Below the pieces are notes generated by a model. The model saw only the letters and a program-made list of their open reading frames with translations. It was not told the DNA's origin and made no database searches. This document shows, one piece after another, positions 43,454 to 51,494 of a stretch of 64,000 bases of DNA. How positions within the stretch are numbered: the stretch's first letter is position 1; each line of letters begins with the position of its first letter. The position numbers and the translations under genes are program-made. Origin of the DNA: CAIKMD01 sp036501365 (GTDB lineage Bacteria; Pseudomonadota; Alphaproteobacteria; ATCC43930; CGMCC-115725); NCBI GenBank assembly GCA_036501365.1, contig DASYAL010000027.1:16222-80221 (forward strand). Direction: 5' to 3'.

Positions 43454-44389
43454 ATGGCGCGATTCCGGGTTGCCGCCGCGGCGCTCTTTCTGCTGACTAT
43501 GAGCGCAATCCCATCGGCGCGGGCACAAACCAAGCTCACCGTGGGTTATGGCATCGCTTCGGACTTCCTCGCCGCGCTCACCGCGCGCGACGAAGGCATC
43601 TTCGCCAAGCACGGGCTCGATGTCGATCTGACCGTGTTCACGAATGGCGGCCTTACGCCGCAGGCGCTGGTCTCGGGCGCGGCGCAGATCGCCTTCAACA
43701 CCGGACCGGTGCTCGTCCTCGCCGAGGACGGCGGCCTCGACCTGGTCGTGTTCTCGGGCATATCGCGCATTCAAAAGACCAATCCCCATTCCGCACTGGT
43801 GACGCGTGCGGGCTTCACGGTAACGAAGCCCGCCGATCTCATCGGCAAGCGGGTCGCCGATCCCGGCATCAATTCCTCGCTCGATCTCGTGATGAAGAAA
43901 TGGCTGCTCGACGGCGGCGTGAAGCCTAATCAGGTCACGGTCGTCGAGCTGCCGTTCCAGCTCATGGGCGACAACCTCAAGAGCGGACAGATCGACGCCG
44001 CTTTTCCGGTCGAGCCGATGCTCGGCCGCATCCTCGCCTCGGGCGCCGGTACAAAATCGGTCGACATCCAATCGGCGGTCGATCCCGATTTCGCCGCAAC
44101 CTTCTGGTCGGCGACGCGCGACTGGGCCGCCGCCCATCCGCAAGCGATCGCCGCCTTCCGCGAATCGCTCGCCGACGCGCTCGCCTTCATCCGCGACCAT
44201 CCCGATGACGCGAACGCGATCGCGTTGAAATATTTCCACTACAGCGATCCGTCGCCGCCGCTGGCCTCGCTCGCGGTCAAGCTCTCGGATCTGCAATTCT
44301 GGGTCGATATCTGCCGCCAGCTCGACCTGATCCACAAGCCGATCGACGTCGCCGCGCTCGTCCTCCCCGGCACACCGATGACAAAATAG
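43454..44389 (+). CDS. NMT1/SsuA-type ABC solute-binding protein (orphan)
   Basis: The protein has 311 residues, with the RBS GGGGAGG and a signal peptide (VAAAALFLLTMSAIPSARA). The NMT1/SsuA fold is clear: TKLTVGYGIASDFLAALTAR, DEGIFAKHGLDVDLTVF, VSGAAQIAFNTGP, IGKRVADPGINSSLDLVMKK, and QIDAAFPVEPM. These proteins bind nitrate, sulfonates, taurine, thiamine precursors or aromatic acids for uptake. It is a lone gene, divergent from the Rieske operon at 42089-43285. No permease or ATPase is nearby. It is a distant relative of the binding protein at 62770. Confidence 0.82.
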   Translation: MARFRVAAAALFLLTMSAIPSARAQTKLTVGYGIASDFLAALTARDEGIFAKHGLDVDLTVFTNGGLTPQALVSGAAQIAFNTGPVLVLAEDGGLDLVVFSGISRIQKTNPHSALVTRAGFTVTKPADLIGKRVADPGINSSLDLVMKKWLLDGGVKPNQVTVVELPFQLMGDNLKSGQIDAAFPVEPMLGRILASGAGTKSVDIQSAVDPDFAATFWSATRDWAAAHPQAIAAFRESLADALAFIRDHPDDANAIALKYFHYSDPSPPLASLAVKLSDLQFWVDICRQLDLIHKPIDVAALVLPGTPMTK

Positions 44390-44397
44390 ATCGCGGG

Positions 44398-44730
44398 CTA
44401 AGAGCGCCCCTTCGCCGCGACGTTGCGCAGGAAAGGCTGAATCTGCACCGCGAGGCCGGGTCGGCCTTGAACGCCGCGGACGAATTTCATGAAAGCGGCG
44501 CCGCAAGGCATTTCGCCGCTGACCGCTTTCATCAGCAATGGCGCGGCGATCTTAATGGTGCAATCGGCGGGACGGTCGGCCGTCGATATCTTCGCCGGTT
44601 TCGCAGTGGCGTCGAGCACCAGCACGCCATCGCCGCCAGCATCGAATTTCACCACCGCGGCGCCGATGCCGAGATCCTCTTGTGCATGCGCGGCAAGACG
44701 CTGCGCGATTCCGTCGAGCAGCGCGCTCAT
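44398..44730 (-). CDS. SCP2 sterol-binding domain protein
   Basis: The protein has 110 residues, starting at ATG 44730 in a 4-base ATGA overlap with the stop of the Rieske gene upstream. The SCP2 pattern is clear: VVKFDAGGDGVLVLDATAKP, DCTIKIAAPLLMKAVSGEM, and FMKFVRGVQGRPGLAVQIQP. SCP2 domains hold lipids or sterols in a hydrophobic tunnel. Translational coupling to a Rieske oxygenase suggests it delivers or holds a hydrophobic substrate, perhaps a steroid or terpenoid acid. No other steroid-breakdown gene is in the window, so this is a guess. Confidence 0.85.
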   Translation of the reverse strand: MSALLDGIAQRLAAHAQEDLGIGAAVVKFDAGGDGVLVLDATAKPAKISTADRPADCTIKIAAPLLMKAVSGEMPCGAAFMKFVRGVQGRPGLAVQIQPFLRNVAAKGRS

Positions 44731-45809
44731 TGCCCGCCCTCCTGGCGGATGATCTGATTCATGACGCGGCGCGCGCGCATGATGCCGGCATCGGCCTTGA
44801 AGCTCACCTCTTCCGGCAACTCGGCATTCTGCTGCAGCAAGGCCTCGATCGCCTCGATCGCAAAGAAATCCTGATCCTGGATCGCCCAGGAGGTATCGCT
44901 CGCGAAGGCGTCCCAGGCCGCGTCCTTCTGGCGGAAGTTGCGCGATTCCGCCCAGAACCAATGCGTCGTGGTCTCGGTCTCGGGGGTGAAAGCGAGCGCG
45001 ACGCGCAGCACACGCGGCTTTTCCTGCGGCGCCTTCGGGTTGTACATCTCGATCCACACGACATGCGTCGCCGGCAGATGGAAATGACCGACAAGCGCGC
45101 GCGGCGCGATCTCGTAATCGACATCGAACAGCATGTGAAAGAACGGGCTGATCTTCTCGTGCGGATCGAACCAGCGCGATTTGATCCACGGTCCCTCTTG
45201 CGAGACCTCCGGCATTGTGTGCACGCGGCCGCCGCTCTCGAACTGGCCGAGATGAAGGAACGAGATATGCGTGTCGTCGATCAAATTCTCATTGCAGAGG
45301 CCGTAGCGGCCTTTGACGAGGCGATAGCGATGATCGACGGTCGAATAATCCTCGTGGCCGAAGCCGAGATAGTTCTCGCCGGGAATCAGCGCGGGATCGG
45401 CCTTGGCGGGATCGCCCATCCAGATCCATACCCAATTGCGCCGCTCGACCACCGGATAGGCGCGCAGGAAGCATTTCGGCGGGATGCTGTCCTGGCTCGG
45501 GATCTCGACACACGTGCCGGTCGCATCGAAGAGCGAGCCGTGATAGGTGCAGCGGATCTTGTCGCCGACGAGACGGCCCTTCGACATCGGCATGAAGCGG
45601 TGCGGACAGATATCATGCAGCGCGACGACTTTGCCGGCGCCGGTGCGATAGAGCAGGATCGGCTGATTGAGGAGGCGGCGGCCGAGCGGCGCATGCTCGA
45701 CCTCGCGCGCCTGGGCGCAGACATACCAGGCATTCTTGATGAACTTATGGACGAAGCCGTCGAGACGATCGGCATTCGCGGACGGGCCTTGCGGTGCGAT
45801 CGTGTCCAT
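44727..45809 (-). CDS. Rieske non-heme iron oxygenase, vanillate O-demethylase (VanA)-like oxygenase subunit
   Basis: From ATG 45809 the protein has 360 residues; AAGGGGAGAA precedes this ATG and argues against the upstream ATG 45830. It differs from the other five copies: the start is FVHKFIKNAWYVCAQAREVE and the cluster motifs are Cys68-x-His70 (ICPHRF) and Cys87-x2-His90 (CTYHGS), as in VanA-type demethylases. The iron site is Asp178-x2-His181-x4-His186 (IDDTHISFLH). VanA acts with a VanB reductase, but none is beside it. The linked SCP2 gene hints at a lipid-like substrate. Confidence 0.88.
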   Translation of the reverse strand: MDTIAPQGPSANADRLDGFVHKFIKNAWYVCAQAREVEHAPLGRRLLNQPILLYRTGAGKVVALHDICPHRFMPMSKGRLVGDKIRCTYHGSLFDATGTCVEIPSQDSIPPKCFLRAYPVVERRNWVWIWMGDPAKADPALIPGENYLGFGHEDYSTVDHRYRLVKGRYGLCNENLIDDTHISFLHLGQFESGGRVHTMPEVSQEGPWIKSRWFDPHEKISPFFHMLFDVDYEIAPRALVGHFHLPATHVVWIEMYNPKAPQEKPRVLRVALAFTPETETTTHWFWAESRNFRQKDAAWDAFASDTSWAIQDQDFFAIEAIEALLQQNAELPEEVSFKADAGIMRARRVMNQIIRQEGGQ

Positions 45810-45895
45810 TTCTCCCCTTCGGAACATCATGCCGGTGCGATATTCCAGTTGGGCAAAATTAGAACACTTCCGCCGCAGCCCCGCAAGTTGAGCCC

Positions 45896-45935
45896 TAAAA
45901 GCAAGAGGCCCTGCCCCGAAACCGGGCAGGGCCTC
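45896..45935 (-). terminator. Intrinsic terminator of the FAD monooxygenase gene
   Basis: A perfect 12-base stem, GAGGCCCTGCCC (45905-45916) with GGGCAGGGCCTC (45924-45935), has a 7-base loop. Read on the minus strand it is followed by TTGCTTTTAGGG. It lies 25 bases downstream of the monooxygenase stop and separates it from the VanA-like gene. The T-tract is interrupted, so efficiency may be moderate. Confidence 0.8.
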
Positions 45936-45959
45936 GACCCTTAGACGGAACCTGGAACG

Positions 45960-47546
45960 CTAGGAGCGCCCGACCGCCTGGCTCAGCAAGGCGCGTGCAT
46001 CGGCCGGCCCTTTGTCGCCGGTCCAGACGACATATTGATCGGGACGCACCAGCGTGAGCCGCGCTTCATAGGCCTCGCGACCGCCGGCCTGGCTGTCGTG
46101 GATGACTTTGAGTGGGAGGTGCAGCGATTGCGCCGCCTGCTCGAAGGCTTTGACGTCACTGTCGGCGGCATCGAACGCCAGCAGCGCGACGCCCAGGCCG
46201 AGTTCCTCGAACACGTTGCGGGCGGAGGAAAGCGGCTGCGGCGGCAGGTGGTGGCCGGCGCGCGCCTTATAGCTGTGGCTGCCATGCGCCGTGGTCTTGC
46301 CGCCCGGCGGACCCGCGATCACCGAGGAGCCTTCGTAATTCGGTTCGTAGGTGGTCAGACGGCTGCTAATACCGTTCTCGCGCTCGGTCCAGGCGCGCTC
46401 GAACTCGGCGCGGTCGCGCTCGGGGTTGTAGCGCTCGAGGAACTTGCGGTCCCATTCGATGCGTCCGGCGATGAAATCCTCGCCGGTCTCCTTGAAGATC
46501 GGATGACGCTCTTCACTATAGGAATCGAGCAGCCTCTCGCCGCCCCAGCCTTCGAGCCGCGCCGCGAGCTTCCAGCCGAGATTGGCCACGTCCTCGAGAC
46601 CATTGTTAAGGCCGAAGCCGCCATAGGGCGGATGGCTGTGCGCGGCGTCGCCGGCAATGAAGACGCGGCCGACGCGATAGCGCTCGGCAACGGCGACGCG
46701 CAGGTCCCAGAACCCGACATGATCGAACTCCGCCTTGAAGGGGAAGCCGGCCACGTTCTGGATGAGACCGTGGAAATCGTAATTGTCGGTGGTGGTGCCG
46801 GGCGGCACCGGCGAATGGAAGAACCAGCCCTCGCCGACATCGATACGGCCGAAGAATTGCCAATAGCCTTTGTATTCGGGCCGCAGCACGTTGTAGGTCG
46901 AGCGGCCGGGGAAACGCTTCAACCCTTCATGCAGCTCTTTTGAGCGGAATACGGCGAGCACCATGAGCTGATCGAAATCGGCGCCGCCGCGCTCGATGCC
47001 GATCTGCTCGCGCGTCAGCGAGCGAGCGCCGTCGCAGCCGACGAGGTAATCGGCTTCGAGCGTCTCGCGTCCGCTGCCGCCTTCTTGCGCGATCGCGACG
47101 CGCACGCCCTTGTCGTCCTGCTGGACGGTCTGCGCGCGCCAGCCGAAGCGGCTTTCGACATTGGGCAGCGTCTCCATTTTCGCCCGCAGCACCTTCTCGG
47201 TGAGGTATTGCGGTAGCCGCTCGACGTCCTGGAAATAATAGGAACGAATGATCTCGCGCTGCGGCGGCGCGAACCAGTAGTCGCTCATCAGGCTGCCATA
47301 GGCGGTGATGCCGCTGATCGGATAGGGCCGCGGCATCAGCCGCTCGGCGCGCAATTGATCGACGACTCCCCAGAAATAGAAATGCTCCAGCGTGCGCGGC
47401 GATAGATTCTGGCCCTTGGGGATGTTTGAGAGCCCGACCCGCCGCTCGACCAGTGCAACGGAAATGCCGCGCAAGCCGAGATTGACCGCGAGCGCCACTC
47501 CGACCGGCCCGCCGCCGATGATGATCACCTGATGCCGCTTTGCCAT
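45960..47546 (-). CDS. FAD-dependent aromatic hydroxylase (PHBH/pentachlorophenol-monooxygenase-like)
   Basis: From ATG 47546 the protein has 528 residues. The FAD Rossmann motif is VIIIGGGPVGVALAVNLG, the DG motif is VGCDGARSLTRE, and the second FAD motif is VFIAGDAAHSHPPYGGFGLN. A C-terminal thioredoxin-like domain follows (residues about 430-520), as in phenol and pentachlorophenol hydroxylases. Members hydroxylate phenolic acids with NAD(P)H and oxygen, preparing ring cleavage. It is divergent from the peptide-type binding protein at 47622 over only 75 bases. Confidence 0.88.
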   Translation of the reverse strand: MAKRHQVIIIGGGPVGVALAVNLGLRGISVALVERRVGLSNIPKGQNLSPRTLEHFYFWGVVDQLRAERLMPRPYPISGITAYGSLMSDYWFAPPQREIIRSYYFQDVERLPQYLTEKVLRAKMETLPNVESRFGWRAQTVQQDDKGVRVAIAQEGGSGRETLEADYLVGCDGARSLTREQIGIERGGADFDQLMVLAVFRSKELHEGLKRFPGRSTYNVLRPEYKGYWQFFGRIDVGEGWFFHSPVPPGTTTDNYDFHGLIQNVAGFPFKAEFDHVGFWDLRVAVAERYRVGRVFIAGDAAHSHPPYGGFGLNNGLEDVANLGWKLAARLEGWGGERLLDSYSEERHPIFKETGEDFIAGRIEWDRKFLERYNPERDRAEFERAWTERENGISSRLTTYEPNYEGSSVIAGPPGGKTTAHGSHSYKARAGHHLPPQPLSSARNVFEELGLGVALLAFDAADSDVKAFEQAAQSLHLPLKVIHDSQAGGREAYEARLTLVRPDQYVVWTGDKGPADARALLSQAVGRS

Positions 47547-47621
47547 TGCCGTCCCCAATGCGCCATTGCGCAACGCAGTCGTCTCGCGACACTATAGCGG
47601 CAAAGATGATCGGGAGGCCGG

Positions 47622-49154
47622 GTGACGCAAATTTCCCACTGGATTGGACTTGCAGCCGCGGCTGTGTCGATGGGCATGGCGACGCCGGCTCTTGCCGACA
47701 AGGCGAGCGGCACGCTGCGTCTCGCCGCCGAACAGCCCGTCCAAGAGGTAAGCTACTACTACGATCCCTCACCCGACACGGTGTTCGAATCCGAAGCAGT
47801 CTATGACGCGCTGGTCTCCTACGACGTGCCCCAAGGCCAGGTCGAGCCGCTATTGGCAAAGGCTTGGCGGCGGATCGATCCGCAGACCCTCGAATTCGAT
47901 CTGCGCGACGACGTTACCTGGCAGGATGGCGTGAAATTCACCGCCGCCGATGTCGCCTACACCTTGAACTGGCTGACCGATCCGAAAACAGTGCTGCGTT
48001 TCCGGGGGGATTGGAGCTGGATCGACAAGGTCGAGCAAATCGGCGACGACAAGATCCGCATCCATGCACGCCAGCCGACACCTTACGACCTCACACGTTT
48101 CGCCTATGTAACGACGATCCTGCCCGTTCGTCAGCCGGGCAGCCCGCAAGACAAGGGCTATCACCCGATCGGCACCGGCCCTTATCGCGCGACCCAGGTG
48201 GACGACGCCAAGGGAATCGTCCTCGAGCGCAACGACGCTTATCGCCACGGCAATCCGGCCAAGCCCGGCGGCAACATCCAGCGCATCACCTTATTGCCGG
48301 TTCCCGAAGAAGGCACGCGCGTGGCGCAACTCCTTGCCGGCAATCTCGATATGATTCACGTCTCCCTGCAGCAAGCCCAGGACCTGATGCAGGATCCGCG
48401 CTTCGAGACGACAATCGTGCAGGGCTCTTCCTTCATGTACGTCGCCTATGACGCGCGCGGCCGCAGCGGCGCCAAGCCCATGACCGATCAGCGCGTTCGC
48501 CAGGCCCTCACCATGGCGATCGATCGCGCGGCGCTCTTGAAGCTCGTCGCAGGCGACGCGAAAGTGCCGCAACCCGAAGCGATGTGCTGGCGCAGCCAGG
48601 GCGGCTGCGACTATTCGGCGCCGCTGCCGGCCTACGATCCCGACGGCGCCAGAAAGCTGCTCGCCGAGGCGGGTTATCCCGACGGCTTTGACATCGAGAT
48701 TACGAGCTTCACCGGCCCGCCGAGCCAGATCGCCGAGGCGGTCGCGGGCCAGTGGCATGCGATCGGCGTCAACGCGAAGATCGATTCGCTTGCCGTCGTC
48801 TCCTATCGCAAGAAGCAGCAGGAAGGAAAAATCCAGGTCATTGTCGCGGCTTGGCCAGGAGGAAACATCCCGGACGCATCGGCAACGGTTGACGCCTTCT
48901 TCGCCGCGGGGCCATCTGACTATGCTGGCGATCCGGAGCTGCATCAGCTCGCGGCTCAGAGCGACACGACGATGGATCCCGCCGCGCGCAAGGCGATCGG
49001 CCGCAAGATGTTCGACCGGGCAACGGAGAAATTCTATTTCCTGCCGATCGCGCCTTATCCGACGGTTCTGGTCCACACCAAGGAGGTCGCGATCAGCCAA
49101 TCCGATCGCTTCACGCCGCTCGGCTACGAGGTCAGCGATCTCAGCTGGAAGTGA
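47622..49154 (+). CDS. SBP_bac_5 family (oligopeptide/nickel-type) ABC solute-binding protein (orphan)
   Basis: From GTG 47622 the protein has 510 residues, with GGGAGG in front. A signal peptide (WIGLAAAAVSMGMATPALA) is followed by the SBP_bac_5 fold: SEAVYDALVSYDVPQGQVEP, LAKAWRRIDPQTLEFDLRDD, VTWQDGVKFTAADVAYTLNW and MTDQRVRQALTMAIDRAAL. These receptors bind peptides, metals or unrelated organics for DppBCDF-type importers. No permease or ATPase follows; the next gene is convergent. It is divergent from the aromatic hydroxylase, so the ligand may be a ring compound. Confidence 0.88.
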   Translation: MTQISHWIGLAAAAVSMGMATPALADKASGTLRLAAEQPVQEVSYYYDPSPDTVFESEAVYDALVSYDVPQGQVEPLLAKAWRRIDPQTLEFDLRDDVTWQDGVKFTAADVAYTLNWLTDPKTVLRFRGDWSWIDKVEQIGDDKIRIHARQPTPYDLTRFAYVTTILPVRQPGSPQDKGYHPIGTGPYRATQVDDAKGIVLERNDAYRHGNPAKPGGNIQRITLLPVPEEGTRVAQLLAGNLDMIHVSLQQAQDLMQDPRFETTIVQGSSFMYVAYDARGRSGAKPMTDQRVRQALTMAIDRAALLKLVAGDAKVPQPEAMCWRSQGGCDYSAPLPAYDPDGARKLLAEAGYPDGFDIEITSFTGPPSQIAEAVAGQWHAIGVNAKIDSLAVVSYRKKQQEGKIQVIVAAWPGGNIPDASATVDAFFAAGPSDYAGDPELHQLAAQSDTTMDPAARKAIGRKMFDRATEKFYFLPIAPYPTVLVHTKEVAISQSDRFTPLGYEVSDLSWK

Positions 49155-49160
49155 CCGGCC

Positions 49161-50162
49161 TCACTGTCCGGCCTTCACCTGCGCGAGGTAGGCGTGGAAC
49201 GCCATCAGGACCTTCTCGCCGCCGGGCGTATTCTTCACCCAATCGGCGTTGACCGGCGCGACCAGCGCTTTCCATTTCTCGGTCGCGGCGGCCGTCGGCG
49301 TAACGACCTGCTGCTTGGGATCAGCCTCCGCCGCCTTGCGCGCTTCGTCGGCGACCTCGTCCCAGGCCCTGCCAAGAACGCGGCTTTCGACCTCGCCCGA
49401 ATTTTCATCGAGGAGCTTACGCGCCGCCGGTGGCAGCGCGTCGTAGCGCTTCCGCGCCATGAACACCATGCCGGCCGAAGCGCCGAGCTGGGTCTCGTAG
49501 TGATAGGTCGTGACCTCGTCGAGCTTATAGGGTTGGAACGCGGTCCACGCGATCACCGTCCCGTCGACCGTGCCGCGTTGTAAGCCTTCGTAGAGATCGG
49601 GCAACGGCAATGAGTTCGGCGAGCCGCCGAGCAGGCCGACGAACTGCGCCGCTGTCTTCGCCACCACCATCAGCCGCAGCCCCGCGAGGGTATCGATCGA
49701 TTTCGGCGGCTTCGCGAGATGCACTTCGGCTTGCGGGTAGATCGTCATCATCAGCGGCACGACGTCCTGGAACTCGCGATCGAGCAGCCCCGATTTGTAA
49801 AGCCGCCAGAACGCGACCGAGGCGTCCACCGATTTCTCGGCCTGGAACGGCAGGGCGGAGAATTCGGCGAGCGGGAACGTGCCGGAAAGATTGCCGATGC
49901 TGCCCCAGGTCACCTGCACCACGTCGCTCATGACGCGATCGTAGAAATTCTTCGGATTGACGATGCTCATCCCATCGCGGACGTCGAGATGCAACACGCC
50001 TTTGCCGACATCGTTGATGTGATCGGCCCAGGGATGGAATACGCGGACAATGACATGCGTGCCGGCCGGCCCGTCGGTGGCGAAGATCAGGGTCGTCTCC
50101 TCCGCCCTCGCGATGCCGCCGAGCAGAAAAAGAGCGACCACCGCCGCCCACCAACCACGCAT
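49161..50162 (-). CDS. TRAP transporter solute-binding protein, DctP family (orphan)
   Basis: From ATG 50162 the protein has 333 residues; GGGAGGAGGACGG precedes it, and a signal peptide (GWWAAVVALFLLGGIARAEE) starts there. The upstream in-frame extension to 50333 was rejected. DctP features: VRVFHPWADHINDVGKGVLH, LAGLRLMVVAKTAAQFVGLL, LPDLYEGLQRGTVDGTVIAW. The residue where most DctP proteins have Arg (xxGLKxR) is altered here (LRLMV), so ligand contacts may differ. It is divergent from the Rieske gene at 50284. No DctQM gene is present. Confidence 0.82.
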   Translation of the reverse strand: MRGWWAAVVALFLLGGIARAEETTLIFATDGPAGTHVIVRVFHPWADHINDVGKGVLHLDVRDGMSIVNPKNFYDRVMSDVVQVTWGSIGNLSGTFPLAEFSALPFQAEKSVDASVAFWRLYKSGLLDREFQDVVPLMMTIYPQAEVHLAKPPKSIDTLAGLRLMVVAKTAAQFVGLLGGSPNSLPLPDLYEGLQRGTVDGTVIAWTAFQPYKLDEVTTYHYETQLGASAGMVFMARKRYDALPPAARKLLDENSGEVESRVLGRAWDEVADEARKAAEADPKQQVVTPTAAATEKWKALVAPVNADWVKNTPGGEKVLMAFHAYLAQVKAGQ

Positions 50163-50207
50163 CGCCACTCCGTCCTCCTCCCGCCGCGAATCTTCTGCCG
50201 TCACCTT

Positions 50208-50242
50208 GCCGGCCAGGCGCGCGAATTGCAAACCTGGCCGGC
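50208..50242. promoter_or_regulatory. 10-bp inverted repeat between divergent DctP and Rieske genes
   Basis: GCCGGCCAGG at 50208-50217 and CCTGGCCGGC at 50233-50242 are perfect reverse complements with 15 bases between. The site lies in the 121-base divergent spacer, 45 bases from the DctP start and 41 from the Rieske start. That is where a shared operator would be expected. The arms are GC-rich, so chance is not excluded. Confidence 0.4.
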
Positions 50243-50283
50243 CTTGCGTCACAATGGCGGCGATCGGGGAAGGGATGGGAGCC

Positions 50284-51411
50284 ATGCTGAGCGACGCGGA
50301 GAACCGGATCATGACCCAGGCCGGCCCGGGCACGCCAGGTGGCGAGATGCTGCGCCGCTATTGGTGGCCGATCGAGTTTAGCGACCACGTCAAGGACCGG
50401 CCCCTGAAGGTCCGGCTGCTCGGCCAAGATTTCGTCCTCTTTCGCGACGGCAAAGGAAAGGTCGGCCTGCTCGACCTCCACTGCCCGCATCGCCTGACCT
50501 CGCTTGAATACGGCCGCGTCGAGGAGCATGGCATCCGCTGCTGCTATCACGGCTGGCTGTTCGCCCATGACGGCCAGTGCCTCGAGACGCCGGCCGAGCG
50601 TCCGGAAAGCAGCTTGAAGGACCGCGTCCGCGCCAACGCCTATGAGGCGCGCGATCTCGGCGGCTTCGTCTTCGTCTATATCGGGCCGAAGCCGGCGCCG
50701 GTGTTGCCGCGCTACGACGTGCTGCTGCGCGAAGACGGCAAGCGGATCATCGGCTGCGACGAGGATTACTGCAATTGGCTGCAGAAGGCCGAGAACGGCG
50801 CTGATCTGCCGCATCTGCCGTTCCTACATGCGAGCGTCTATCCGAAAATGGCGATGAAGACGCCGCTCGGCTACGACTACGAAGACATGCCCTACGGCTT
50901 CAAATGCATCCTCAAAATGCCGGAGTTGCCGCCGCGGATCATTCATTTCGTGATGCCGGCGCATTCGCGCATTTCGACTACGCCGCGCACCGGCATGTTG
51001 CCGAGCCACGACATGCGCATTCGCGTGCCGATCGACGACCAGCTCACTTACAGCTTCTGGATCCGTTTCCATCCGCTCGCCAATGCCGCTTTCGAGCAGC
51101 AGGTGATGGGCTTCGCCGGCAAGCAACCGGGCATCTATCCGCGCGAGCAAGACGGATATTGGAACATTCCGTCGATGGAGCAGGACCGGGTGGCGCAGGA
51201 GACCCAGGGCGTCATCACCGACCGGACCCTGGAGCATCTCGCCGAATCGGATCGCGGCATCGTCATGCTGCGGCGCAAACTGCGCGAGGATATCGACGCG
51301 GTTGCGGTTGGCCGGGACCCCCTCTACGTTTTGCGCGATCCGGCGGATGACAAGATCATTAAATTCGAGACGACCCTGAGAGAGACCGACTACGTGCTCG
51401 AAAAAGCCTAG
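50284..51411 (+). CDS. Rieske non-heme iron oxygenase alpha subunit
   Basis: From ATG 50284 the protein has 375 residues; ATG 50275 is an equally spaced alternative, but 50284 matches the paralogue starts. Cluster ligands are Cys67-x-His69 (HCPHRL) and Cys86-x2-His89 (CCYHGW). The iron site is Asp174-x2-His177-x4-His182 (ADLPHLPFLH). It has the same length as, and many stretches in common with, the copy at 27858 (GPGTPGGEMLRRYWWP), so they are paralogues, probably with different substrates. It is divergent from a DctP binding protein. Confidence 0.9.
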   Translation: MLSDAENRIMTQAGPGTPGGEMLRRYWWPIEFSDHVKDRPLKVRLLGQDFVLFRDGKGKVGLLDLHCPHRLTSLEYGRVEEHGIRCCYHGWLFAHDGQCLETPAERPESSLKDRVRANAYEARDLGGFVFVYIGPKPAPVLPRYDVLLREDGKRIIGCDEDYCNWLQKAENGADLPHLPFLHASVYPKMAMKTPLGYDYEDMPYGFKCILKMPELPPRIIHFVMPAHSRISTTPRTGMLPSHDMRIRVPIDDQLTYSFWIRFHPLANAAFEQQVMGFAGKQPGIYPREQDGYWNIPSMEQDRVAQETQGVITDRTLEHLAESDRGIVMLRRKLREDIDAVAVGRDPLYVLRDPADDKIIKFETTLRETDYVLEKA

Positions 51412-51494
51412 GCGGGCCGCGTCCGCCTTGGCATCCCTTCCGGCCCGACCTACGTTTTAGACCGTGAAGTGAAGTGCGCGGTCGGAGCTAGCAC

